Shown here in pieces: positions 37,300 through 48,559 of a stretch of DNA of 64,000 nt. The stretch comes from Episyrphus balteatus (taxonomy: Eukaryota > Arthropoda > Insecta > Diptera > Syrphidae): contig NC_079136.1 of NCBI RefSeq assembly GCF_945859705.1, forward strand, positions 42,255,307 through 42,319,306, read 5' to 3'. Numbering within the stretch: position 1 is the first letter of the stretch; each line of letters starts with the position of its first letter. The notes under the pieces were generated by a model. It did not search any database and was not told the origin of the DNA. It was given only the letters and a program-made list of their open reading frames with translations. The translations under genes and the position numbers were made by a program.

Positions 37300-38840
37300 C
37301 TGTAGAATATAAAATCTCTATATTTGATGAAAATTCAGTGAAAATGGGTGGTTGCCACGCCCCCTGCCTGAAATTCTCAAACTTTAAATTTTTTCCTTTG
37401 TGTAAACTACCAGCTCCAACATTCTACCAAATTTCAAGATTCTACGACAATCAGAAGTGCTCTATAATATTTGATGAAAATTCAGCGGGAATGCCGGTTG
37501 CCACGCCCCCTGGCTGAAATTCTCAAATTTAAAATTTTTTCTTTTGTATAAACTACCAGCTCTACTATTCTACCAAATTTCAAGATTCTACGACAATCAG
37601 AAGTGCTCTATAATAATTTATGAAAATTCAGCGGAAATGGGCGGTTGCCACGCCCGCTGGCTGAAATTCTCAAATTTTAAATTTATTCCTTTGTATAAAC
37701 TACCAGCTCTATTATTCTACCAAATTTCAAGATTCTACGACAATCAGAAGTGCTTTATAATAATTTATGAAAATTCATCGGAAATGGGCGGTTGCCACGC
37801 CCCCTGGCTGAAATTCTCAAATTTTAAATTTTTTCCTTTGTATAAACTACCAGCTCTACCATTCTACCAAGTTTCAAGATTCTACGACTATCAGAAGTGC
37901 TCTATAATATTTGGTGAAAATTCAGCGGAAATGGGTGGATGCCACGCCCCCTGGCTAAAATTCTCAAGTTTTAAATTTTTTCCTTTGTATGAACTACCAG
38001 CTCTACTATTCTACCAAATTTCAAGATTCTACGACAATCAGAAGTGCTCTATAATAATTTATGAAAATTCAGCGGAAATGGGCGGTTGCCACGCCCCCTG
38101 GCTGAAATTCTCAAATTTTAAATTTATTCCTTTGTATAAACTACCAGCTCTACTATTCTACCAAATTTCAAGATTCTACGACAATCAGAAGTGCTCTATA
38201 ATAATTTATGAAAATTCAGCGGAAATGGGCGGTTGCCACGCCCCCTGGCTGAAATTCTCAAATTTTAAATTTTTTCCTTTGTATAAACTACCAGCTCTAC
38301 CATTCTACCAAGTTTCAAGATTCTACGACTATCAGAAGTGCTCTATAATATTTGGTGAAAATTCAGCGGAAATGGGCGGATGCCACGCCCCCTGGCTGAA
38401 ATTCTCAAGTTTTAAATTTTTTCCTTTGTATAAACTACCAGCTCTACTATTCTACCAAATTTCAAGATTCTACGACAATCAGAAGTGCTCTATAATAATT
38501 TATGAAAATTCAGCGGAAATGGGCGGTTGCCACGCCCCCTGGCTGAAATTCTCAAATTTTAAATTTATTCCTTTGTATAAACTACCAGCTCTACTATTCT
38601 ACCAAATTTCAAGATTCTACGACAATCAAAAGTGCTCTATAATAATTTATGAAAATTCAGCGGAAATGGGCGGTTGCCACGCCCCCTGGCTGAAATTCTC
38701 AAGTTTTAAATTTTTTCCTTTGTATAAACTACCAGCTCTACCATTCTACCAAGTTTCAAGATTCTACGACTATCAGAAGTGCTCTATAATATTTGGTGAA
38801 AATTCAGCGGAAATGGGCGGATGCCACGCCCCCTGAATTG
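37300..38840 (+). repeat. 147-bp tandem array, ~10 units, with 441-bp higher-order repeat
   Basis: The landmark GCGGTTGCCACGCC or its GGATGCC variant is at 37641, 37788, 37935 and 38082: exactly 147 bases each. A variant unit marked by TTTGGTGAAAATTCAGC and GACTATCAGAAG recurs at 441-base intervals (about 37911, 38352, 38793), so three unit types alternate. As 147 is divisible by 3 and units lack stops, a 430-codon frame (37544-38836) stays open. Its protein is only a 49-residue repeat with no recognised domain; I treat it as satellite-like. Confidence 0.93.
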
Positions 38841-39195
38841 AAAATCTCAAATTTTCGATTTTTTCCTTTGTATACACCACAAGTCCTATCACCGTGTAAA
38901 ATTTCAAGTTTCTACGACATCGGGAAGTACTCCATAATTTTGATGATCTGTCAGTGAGTCAGTGAGTCAGTGAGTCAGTTACGGTTTTTGCGATTTTTGA
39001 AGCCCTATATCTCAGTAACTACTCATCGTAGGAGGCTGAAATTTTGTGAGGTGTTTGGTTTCGACCAGCTCAACAAATGTAGTGAGTTTGAAATTTCTAG
39101 CATCTTTGGTGTAGAAGTTAGAGGGGGGTCGAAAATGGCCTGAGTTGTTTCCTGTAAATAAGGGTGTAGTGCCAAAGTTGCTAGAGAACTTGGCT

Positions 39196-39211
39196 GGGCA
39201 CTACCGTGCCC
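39196..39211 (+). repeat. 3' terminal hairpin of the Helitron-like element
   Basis: GGGCAC-TACC-GTGCCC: six perfect base pairs and a four-base loop, five bases before the inferred 3' end. Confidence 0.85.
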
Positions 39212-39327
39212 CTTGATTTGCTATCAAGTTAAGATGGTTAAAAATTAAAAAAAATTATTTTTTACTAAAATTCTAACGTAAAGTCAATATAAAAAAAGAT
39301 AAATAATTGTGGATTTCATTTTTGAAG

Positions 39328-40944
39328 TGATAACGTCTTATAAATCGATGAACCATGGCAGCCACAGCAAAAAAGTGACGCCATTTTCTCCTGTTCCAAT
39401 CTTGCACTTTCGCAGTGCGACAAAAAATTTCAATTAAAAATTAACAATAAACTATTAGAGGTACAAAAATCTTCTATAGCTTATTTGAAAGATAATAACC
39501 TAAAGCTTAATTCAAATGAAGGATTTTTAAAAATTCCGTCATTTAAAAGGGTAAATAGGGGTAAAACGGAAAGATGAAGTTTGGGCTAAAATCTAAACGC
39601 GAAATCGGAAGGAGTTGATTTTTTTTGTTATAGATAGATAAAATTAATTTAAAAATAACTGCATTTAAGAAAGAATTCTAAAAAAATTTAAAACTAAGCT
39701 ACAACATTTTGTTTGAACTTTGAACACGTGTTGGGGCTATGACAAAATGATGATTTTGGGTAGGGAACATTTTTTTGACAATTCTAAAGGTACCAGGTGA
39801 AAGAAGAGGGTATTTTTGGGTAGTTTTTTATTTTTAGCTTTCTCGCCTTATGCATACATGTGCAAAAATTGGAATCGTTTAGTGAGTTTTGACTGAATAA
39901 CGGAAGAAACAAGTTTTAAAAAAAAACAGGTTTTTTTACCGTTTAATAGATACAGGAATAAAGAATATGAATACGAAGTTTCAATCATTTTCGTAAGCAC
40001 AATTTTGAGATAACGGTAAAATAAAATTTTAGAATTCAACAGGTTATAACTTTTGACCAAGAACAGATAGAAATTTTATTTAACTTATATGAGCATTCTG
40101 ATACAATTACCTTTCATTTGGTATATCACACATAACGGTAGACTAACTACAAGCTACACAATGTTAAATCAATAAACTTGCGAAAAACCTCAAAACACTA
40201 GTGGAGATCTGTTGCCCCCCAAACAGCCACCAGTGTGGGAAGTACAATAATCTCAGTCTGGAAATTCGACATGGTTAACTTTAAAAAATTCTAACTTCTC
40301 TTGTAGGCATCTTTGGAATGAGATTGATACCTCATATGAAAGGTGAAATAATAAGCTTTCACATGGTATAAAATTGTTTATAGGTTATCAAACAAAAAAA
40401 TTGATTCCACAGCCTGAGAACATACAAATAAATGTTTTTTTTTTTTTGCTTTTTTTTAATGAAATTTGATCGAGTTCAAAGAATTGGAGCTCTTTTTGTA
40501 GATGTCTCATAGACCTGATCGATATATATATTTTGAGCTAAGGCAATAAGCTTTCAGAAAGTATAAAATTTTGTATGGGTTGTTAGTTATAAAAATGGAA
40601 TTAATGACGTGAGAATATAAAAATTCATGTTTTTTTTGCTTTTTTTGATGAAAATGATTGTTTTCAATAAATTATTTTTATATTTTTTGTGCATTGTAAA
40701 AATGGTTTTTTTCTTAAGAAAAAATACTTGGCTTTTAAATTGCATAATTTTTTTTGCAAGCTTGTATATATAATAAGAAAACTAAAAAGGTATTTTTTTT
40801 AGCTTTTTCTTGTAAATTATGATTGTTTGAAATAAGTAAACGCTTCAATTGACTCATTTTAAACAAAAGCACACAACCTGTTTTCTGACGACGTTATCAC
40901 GTAAAATCATCGTCCGTAAACGGGCTTTACAGACAACCTCTTTT
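39328..40944 (-). repeat. Family B, copy 4 (inverted, nearly full length)
   Basis: On the minus strand it starts GAGGTTGTCTGTAAAGCCCG and ends at GACGTTATCAC. The inner words match copy 3. ACGTGATAACGTCGTCAG near the left end and GACGTTATCAC at the right end form subterminal inverted repeats. It abuts the remnant of the foldback arm. No shared ORF. Confidence 0.75.
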
Positions 40945-42922
40945 ATCTTAGAAAAGTCTCAATTTCTTAATCCATTTATGATAATTATCTGAAGAATTTG
41001 TATTCAATAAACTATGTTTGATATTGTAAGTTGTTTGATAATAAACTTTATGAAAAAGGTATCTTCCAATTCCAAGAAAAAAAAAAAAAAAAAAAAAACA
41101 CTGAAAAATACCAAAATATCTAAAGATTTCCTAAAATCCAATCAACAATGAAGAATCAATAAAGAAAAAGTTGAATTCCTCATTGAATTATTAAAATTTT
41201 TCAAATGAAAAAGTTCCAAGAACAAATAAACAGAAAGCATCTGTCAAAAATACAAAAATAGCTTTATTAAGCACTTATAAGGATCTTAATAATTGTGACC
41301 TTTGCTTTCATAAGAGTTCTAAAGAAGTTTATAGTTGTAATTGAAACCAAGGAAATACTTTTCATTAATTTCTAAAAATAAATTCTTCATTTTCAATTTC
41401 GGACAAAAAAAAAATGAATTGTACTTAAAACTGTCAACATGTTATGGATTTTTTATTGTTGTTGGCAAAATAAAAAACCCGGTAGCTTGTTTGTTTAGAT
41501 GCAATGCGCTTGTTAACAATAAAAACAATTAAACAGCCACATTATTTAAGCTCCAGCAAATAAAGCAAAATAAACACAAAACCATCTGTCAGAATTCCAA
41601 CTCATCTATCAACTTGTTGAGACGAACTCTTTACCCCTATCATCATGCCCGCCAATGTATAAAAGTACCCGCATTTGCTTGCTCATTAAAAAACATCAAA
41701 CTCTTCGATTGTTTAATCGATCCATTAGATGTAAGGGCAAATTACGGCACGAAAATCAACAATAAATAATGATTGCTGCTCAAACAAGGCAATAACACTT
41801 TTTTATTGTTTGATTAACATTAAAATTGGTTTACTCTATTTACATACATGGCACTTTTAATTGATCTGATATATACGACGAGTATCTGCTATTATCTTAT
41901 AGCTTGACAGTTAATTTATGCATTGGAACACTTGAACTTCTCAAGTAGATGATACAGACGACATATAGGCAAGACAAACCCCCTTCTGGCAAGTTTGCTA
42001 TTCTATTGAAGAACCCCCGTTAAAGCTTGTGTGAGTCAGCTTAATGACTATCAACGTAATGTTTGATGTTAATTTCCCACCGACAACAATTGTATTTGTA
42101 TTTCTGTTGACACAGATGTTTACAGTTAATACGCCAACAAATTACTATTTGCTTTAACCTAATACAAAAAATAATAATTACATGTGAGTTGATAGGTCTT
42201 TTGATATCTTTGGTGTTATTACTGCATCACTGTGATACCGCTTTCCACCCCTCTGCCCGCCGCCGTCAATAAATCACTTTTTTTTTTCCTACAACTTTAC
42301 ATGGTCAAGGTAAATTTATAGCTTTTATATTTTCCTCAAAAAGCAATAAAAGGAATTAGTGTTGGCCATTAAACTTTTATTTGTTTGTTTTTGTAATAAA
42401 AATCAAAATAAAATTTCATAATCATCCAAGATCAATGATAGAAATAATTAAAATCGTGTAATTAGATTTAAAATTAAAATACACTGAGTAGAGTAGAGGT
42501 CGAAGAAATTAAAAATGTCTGTAGTAAAGTTTGTGGTGGCAGTAAATTAACATTAACTTAATGTCAGAGATAGACAATTAGGAAAATATTTAATTTTTAT
42601 AGCTTAGTATGACTGTTTTACGTATCCATTTTAGATACTTCAGAATTTTGGGTAATCAAAAATAGAAAAATAAAATTGAGAATTTAATGTGTATTTAGTG
42701 TGTAGTTTTCTATTTCTTTGTTAAAATTGTGTAAATAAGATGAGTTCTGAAATTCCTTGTAAAAATCTTCACTTCTCAATTCTATTCAATAGTGAAAAGC
42801 ATTTACAAAATCGGTGTACATTACACAAGATTAAAAAGAACTTGTTTATGACCTTTCTCTCTATTGGGCTAGATATTGGATAGTTTTTGATATTTTGTTT
42901 CATTTTCTCCTTTTCTATTAAT
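40945..42922. other. Single-copy DNA with island at 41590-42290
   Basis: The part 41590-42290 is less homopolymeric and rich in distinct words (for example GCCCGCCAATGTATAAAAGT, TTTAATCGATCCATTAGATG). It has no second copy in the window. No exon supported in any frame; non-coding regulatory DNA is possible. Confidence 0.35.
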
Positions 42923-44273
42923 AGTCTATTTAATAGACCCGAGCTCCAGAGCAAAAATAGAACAAATTCGTTCAAGACTTTTTATTGGCGATTATGATTC
43001 CTTGGCATACAAGAATACTCCAGCCAAAAGTGCTACTAAATCCATTGGTGCATTTCTGAGAAAACGGTAACACTGGTCGGTTTTCAGTTTTTTTGATTTA
43101 ACTCGAAAACCAAGCCTGACTTTGAAATGGTTCAAAGACACTTTTCATAGCAAATTAAATTGTCTGTCAAGTTAAGATATTTAAAAAATTTTAAAAATTA
43201 TTTTTGACTAAAATTCTAACCTAAAATCAAAGAAAAAAAAGTTAAAAAATTGACAATTTTATTTTTTTTACCAAATCAAGGGGCATTTTGTGTATGTAGC
43301 CGGGACGTCCAAACTTTGTACTAATGAAATAAAGTAGAGGTAAAATCCTTTGATAATATGCAATTTTTAATATTTTTTGTCAAGAAACAACTTAAATGTA
43401 CCTATTCAAAAATTAGCACTTTTTCTAAATTTTTGACTTTTTTAGTTAAAAGCAAGTTTTTAAAACTCGATAAAATCGTATTAATTGGTAACTTTAAGAC
43501 TTTTAAAGTAAACATACTTCGAGGGATTGATTTAATATAAACTAAATATGACAAACAAAAAAAATTATTTGCATCCTTATGGCCTTTAGTGCAACTTTGT
43601 GTATGTGCATTTTTATAAATTCGGGTCGAATGGATGGACGGAGAGCCATTAGCTTTGGTCTATTGCATAGAAGAACATTAAATACCAACTCTTTTACTGT
43701 TTTCAATGGCCTGAAAAACAATTCTTGTAAAATCCGCGACCAACGAAAAGTTTCTCTTGAAAAACGAAAAAAATACTCTTATGAGTTTGAAACAAAATAG
43801 CTCAGGCAAATTATTAAATCAAATTGCACTTTTCGCGGGACAAATTTTTTTCATGGAACGTGTTTAGGTGAATGTCCTTAAATCATAAAAGTGAATTTTT
43901 TGGGATGATAAGATATCGGGAACAGCCGCCATCTTGGAAAAGAGGTCGGTGCCGTTTTTATTTTATAACTCCATTTTTACTCATTTAAACCAAAAATGTC
44001 CGAGGATAGACTTATTATCAATTAAATTATCTAAAAAATGATATACAAATGAATTCCGTGAGTTAGTTAAATTCAATTTTATAGTCGGTCAAAGTCCGGG
44101 TTCTTCTCGCAAGGTTAGCCACAATATGACATTTTTTCAAATATCTGAAGAACTTTTTATTTGTTTGGGATTTTCTTAAATAATGAATTATAGCACTTTT
44201 AATTTATCTATAAAATGAGCCCTTTATCGTAACTGTAACCAACATAATGTATAAGCCATCTAACGTCGAAGTT
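42923..44273 (+). repeat. Foldback left arm
   Basis: Inverted partner of 44700-46038, ending at AACGTCGAAGT. Confidence 0.9.
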
Positions 44274-44699
44274 CACATTCTACTAGTCAAAAGTGAGAAA
44301 ATAACAAGTTTTCTTCTATTAGACCGAGCAAATTTTTGAAGTGGAGGTATAACTAAAATATAAGTTAACAGTTTTTTAACTATATTCGTCTAAATATTGA
44401 ATTCAAAGTTTGAAATCTTTAATGTTAACCTTTATATAGTTTTAGAGGTTTTCAATGAAGTGAATTTTCCAATTAATGTGAATAAGCTAAAGTGACACTA
44501 TTTAAAATTCTAAATATAAGAACTGATGCCCTGTCATTTTTTCTAAACATGAACACCTCAATCTCAGCATTACGATAAGTATAACTCAAGATATGAGGTG
44601 TGTAAGCCGTTATGTTTTCGAGACTATTGTGTTTAATTTTTGATTGTTTATTTGAACTATTGAAATCCCAAATATGTTCAGTTTAAAAATCGTATATCA

Positions 44700-46038
44700 T
44701 GACTTCGACGTTTGTTGCTTCTACAATGTGATGGTTACAAAAACAATAAAGGGTTCATTTTATAGATAATTAAAAGTGCTATAATTCATTCTTTAAGAAA
44801 ATCCCAAACAAATAAAAAGTTCTTCAGATATTTGAAAAAATGTCATATTGTCTTAACCTTGCGAGAAGAACCCGGACTTTGACCGACTATAAAATTGAAT
44901 TGAACTAACTCACGGAATTCATTTGTATATCATTTTTTAGATAATTTAATTGATAATAAGTCTATCCTCGGACATTTTTGGTTTAAATGAGTAAAAATGG
45001 AGTTATAAAATAAAAACGGCACCGACCTCTTTTCCAAGATGGCGGCTGTTCCCGATATCTTATCATCCCAAAAAATTCACTTTTATGATTTAAGGACATT
45101 CACCTAAACACGTTCCATGAAAAAAATTTGTCCCGCGAAAAGTGCAATTTGATTTAATAATTTGCCTGAGCTATTTTGTTTCAAACTCATAAGAGTATTT
45201 TTTTCGTTTTTCAAGAGAAACTTTTCGTTGGTCGCGGATTTTACAAGAATTGTTTTTCAGGCCATTGAAAACAGTAAAAGAGTTGGTATTTAATGTTCTT
45301 CTATGCAATAGACCAAAGCTAATGGCTCTCCGTCCATCCATTCGATCCGAATTTATAAAAATGCACATACACAAAATTGCACTAAAGGCCATAAGGATGC
45401 AAATAATTTTTTTTGTTTGTCATATTTAGTTTATATTAAATCAATCCCTCGAAGTATGTTTACTTTAAAAGTCTTAAAGTTACCAATTAATACGATTTTA
45501 TCGAGTTTTAAAAACTTGCTTTTAACTAAAAAAGTCAAAAATTTAGAAAAAGTGCTAATTTTTGAATAGGTACATTTAAGTTGTTTCTTGACAAAAAAAA
45601 TTAAAAATTGCATATTATCAAAGGATTTTACCTCTACTTTATTTCATTAGTACAAAGTTTGGACGTCCCGGCTACATACACAAAATGCCCCTTGATTTGG
45701 TAAAAAAAATAAAATTGTCAATTTTTTAACTTTTTTTTCTTTGATTTTAGGTTAGAATTTTAGTCAAAAATAATTTTTAAAATTTTTTAAATATCTTAAC
45801 TTGACAGACAATTTAATTTGCTATGAAAAGTGTCTTTGAACCATTTCAAAGTCAGGCTTGGTTTTCGAGTTAAATCAAAAAAACTGAAAACCTACCAGTG
45901 TTGCCGTTTTCTCAGAAATGCACCAACGTATTTAGTAGCACTTTTGGCTGGAGTATTCTTGTATGCCAAAGAATCATAATCAGCAATAAAAACTCTTGAA
46001 CGAATTTGTTCCATCCAAAAGGGTCTATTCAATAGACT
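44700..46038 (-). repeat. Foldback right arm
   Basis: Inverted partner of 42923-44273, beginning at GACTTCGACGTT. Confidence 0.9.
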
Positions 46039-46114
46039 ATAAATCCTTAAAGCCGATATAATTTTTATCCGCTTTGTAGTAAAATTTTTAAAAATTAAAA
46101 AAAAAAACTATTAA

Positions 46115-47180
46115 CCCTCTACTGCATACGAAGCCAAATATGGTTTTGTCTATTTGTATGCACTTTTCTCTTCTCTGTCACAAAAAAATTATAAAGATTC
46201 AATACAATCCTCTTCTTTGTGTTTCTGAGAACCCATAAGGATAGTTTTTTCGTGTGTCCGACACAAAATAAAGGTGTATTTTATGATCACAGGTGAGTCG
46301 ATCAGTCGTGTGCATTGAAATCGAAAGTGTAGAATATATTCATACTTTAAGTGTTAATTAGTGCGTTTGTTTGGAAAGAAAAGTGGAATTAAAAATTTAT
46401 TTTTGATCGATTGTCTAATTGTGTATGCTATGAACCAATTTTTGTTGAAAAAAAATGATTGGCCTGGTCTTGGGAGGGCAAAAAGTACGGAAGCCATATT
46501 TGGCTTCGTATGCATTAAGGGGTTTTAAATCTACACAATTTGTTAAATTTTTTTGTTGGAAAATTTTGTTCCTTTACATTTTTTTTTTGCTTGGAAGCTT
46601 CAGAAATGAAGCCCCTTCAATTTTAGAGACATTTTTTTTACGTTAACCCCATTTCCAGGGGCGTAACCACAAAAAATTTAGGTTGAGGGAGGCTTACCTA
46701 TAATATTTTTCAATCATTTTATTACTTTTTAGTTTTTTTTAAGATCTGGGAGTGGGTGAAAATGTTGGAGCAAGACTAACTTTGACTTTGGAAAGAATGT
46801 GAACCAGAAAAAAATATATATAACGGAAAAAAGAAATTGCTTTTCTCGGTTCCATGGCTTAAAATGAGCCAAATTTGAATTAATTCTTAACCTTTTGTAA
46901 TGCAATGTATTTATTTTACTTTATTTTGTTTTAAATTATGAATATTTATCTTTTGATTTTTTAAATTTTATTCTTTACATAATCTGAATAAATAAAATTA
47001 GTAAAATTTCTTACCCCTTAATGCATACGAAGCCAAATTTGGCTTATAAACAAATTTTTTAAACAAATTAATTTAAACAAATTTTTTAAATGTAAACCGT
47101 TTTGAAACAACCCAAAGAACCCATGTAAAGCATTTTTTAATTTTTTCGTCCGCTAATATTAATTCATGCAGTAGCGAGGG
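46115..47180. mobile_element. piggyBac-like non-autonomous element
   Basis: Flanked by TTAA on both sides (46111-46114 and 47181-47184), the signature target of piggyBac transposons. The left end CCCTCTACTGCATACGAAGC and the right end GCAGTAGCGAGGG are inverted (CCCTCGCTACTGC read inward). Inside, CATTTGGCTTCGTATGC-type words at 46494-46519 and CCCCTTAATGCATACGAAGC at 47016 repeat the terminal motif, so the element may be a composite of two short units. No transposase frame. Confidence 0.65.
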
Positions 47181-47397
47181 TTAAAACAAAAAATTCTATG
47201 CAATAAGAAAATAACGTTTAAAAAATTCATTGGTCCATTTTCAAAAAGTTGATTTTCCAAAAAACTTTAAATTTTTGTTTTTTATTTTTTTTCTTCATTT
47301 AACCATTTAGGTTACTAAAATATCTTGCAATTCTATCTGGTTGGCTGTAAGTTTGTCTATCTCTATCTAATAACTACACTTCTACAGTACAAACCAC

Positions 47398-47930
47398 TGA
47401 ATATCTTCTATATAGTTAAAGCAATCAATTTGATGTTAAGGAATTATTTGTAGAACGTTTAAGCCCCTACAAGAATATATGTTTCTAATTTGAAAATAAT
47501 GAATTTTCAGTGAATTGGAAAATTTTAAAAAGTAAACAATGCTTTTATAATTTTTTTTAAACTTGAACCTCGAATATCTTTAGAATGGTTAGATAAATGC
47601 AAAAAGTTAATAACACCTTTTTTGTCGAACAATCTATTTCCTACAAGAATATGTCTTTGCCAGTTTCATTATTATAATTTTTTAATTTTTTACAAAATTA
47701 AGAACAAAAAAATGAATTTTTAAAGATTTTCTCGATTTTTGGACCTCAAATATCTATTAAACGGTTAGATAAACGAAAAAAGTTTAGAAGGCCTTTTTTG
47801 TAGAGCGTTGAATTTCCTACAATAGTATGTAAAGAAATTTGCTAAAAAGTCAATTAATAAAAAAATGATTTTTTTTAGTAGAAGCTTGATGTAAAAATGG
47901 AAAATTGCGAAGCGGAGGACCTTCCCATTA
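47398..47930. repeat. ~175-bp tandem repeat, three degenerate units
   Basis: Units begin near 47398, 47572 and 47747 with (C)GAATATCTT-type words. Each contains GTTAGATAAA (or a relative), TTTTTTGTAGAACG, and TCCTACAAGAATATG. Identity is moderate. Confidence 0.7.
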
Positions 47931-48103
47931 TTATAAAGAGCTCATATTTGGTGTGTATATTCTAGGGGTGTCTAGCAATCGATTTTTTGGAGTACAAAAT
48001 CAAAAAAAAGAATTTCGATTTTTTTGACCCACCCTAATGTACATGGAAAAAGTTGTTTCCTCAAAAACGACTCTTATAATGGGGAGCGAATGTCAATTTG
48101 GGG

Positions 48104-48203
48104 CTGGTGAAGATGTAAACAAACGTTTTTTTTTGTACTAAAAAACAGCTTTTTTTTTGTTGTAATTAGCATTGGTAAAAATGTTTATTTACCTCTTCAC
48201 CAG
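48104..48203. repeat. Imperfect hairpin
   Basis: CTGGTGAAGATGTAAACAAAC pairs with GTTTATTTACCTCTTCACCAG across a ~60-base loop. Outside it, GGGG and CCCC words continue the symmetry (TTTGGGGC and AGCCCCAA). Possibly the core of a short TIR element; 47931-48103 around it holds no gene. Confidence 0.65.
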
Positions 48204-48559
48204 TGTAAAATGACCAATCAGAGAGAAGTCGAAAAGCCCCAATGGTTTGAAAAATACGTTTTAGTACTGGGTCCTACTTTTAAAATTAAAAAAAAAATAG
48301 TTTTTGAACCCGTATTAACGGTACCTGCTGTAGAACCGTTTAACAAAAGTGTTTTAATTTTTAAATAAAAAAAAAATCAAGGCAATCATTTTTGGATTAA
48401 AAAAACATATCAATTTTTTTCCGTAGAGCATCAATATTTTCAAAACTATAGTGTCAAAATTTTCTTGAAATTTTGATTTTATGTGAATACCAATTTTTTT
48501 TTTGAAAATGTTTATTATTTTATTTAAAACACCTCCAAAAAATTTTTAATTCTTAACTC

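Larger units (their letters stand above)
36933..39216 (+). mobile_element. Helitron-like non-autonomous element, copy 1 (2284 bp)
   Basis: Both ends are defined by comparison with 49784-50923. It starts TCACAACAAAAACATTACTG after an A and ends GTGCCCCTTGA before a T. Order: a 342-bp palindrome, an array of 147-bp units, a GTCAGTGA microsatellite (38950-38980), a ~200-base right domain, and a terminal hairpin. A 5' TC, A/T flanks, no target duplication and a 3' hairpin are Helitron features, but the last bases are CTTGA rather than CTRR, and the palindromic head is unusual. The tandem core and subterminal inverted repeat (AGCCAAGTTCTC left, GAGAACTTGGCT right) recall Helentron-derived HINEs. 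No Rep/helicase frame. Confidence 0.65.
42923..46038. mobile_element. Foldback (FB-type) element, complete
   Basis: A 3116-base inverted repeat: arms 42923-44273 and 44700-46038 with a ~426-base loop. The ends AGTCTATTTAATAGACCC and GGGTCTATTCAATAGACT are themselves near-palindromes. The two arms are very alike: a 60-codon frame at 43358-43540 is identical to the one at 45431-45613, and a 73-codon pair (43579-43800, 45171-45392) differs at two residues. The loop has no recognisable transposase. Fragments at 9131-9669 and 36693-36932 share its ends. The mirrored short frames are a result of the palindrome and are not called as genes. Confidence 0.88.

Noticed and set aside
37300..38840. CRISPR-like array
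   Set aside because: Units are contiguous 147-bp tandem copies with no unique spacers, in insect-type DNA.
43358..43800. 60- and 73-codon frames conserved at 45171-45613
   Set aside because: The conservation follows from the foldback arms being inverted copies. No domain was recognised, and the related fragment at 9131-9669 does not keep the frame.
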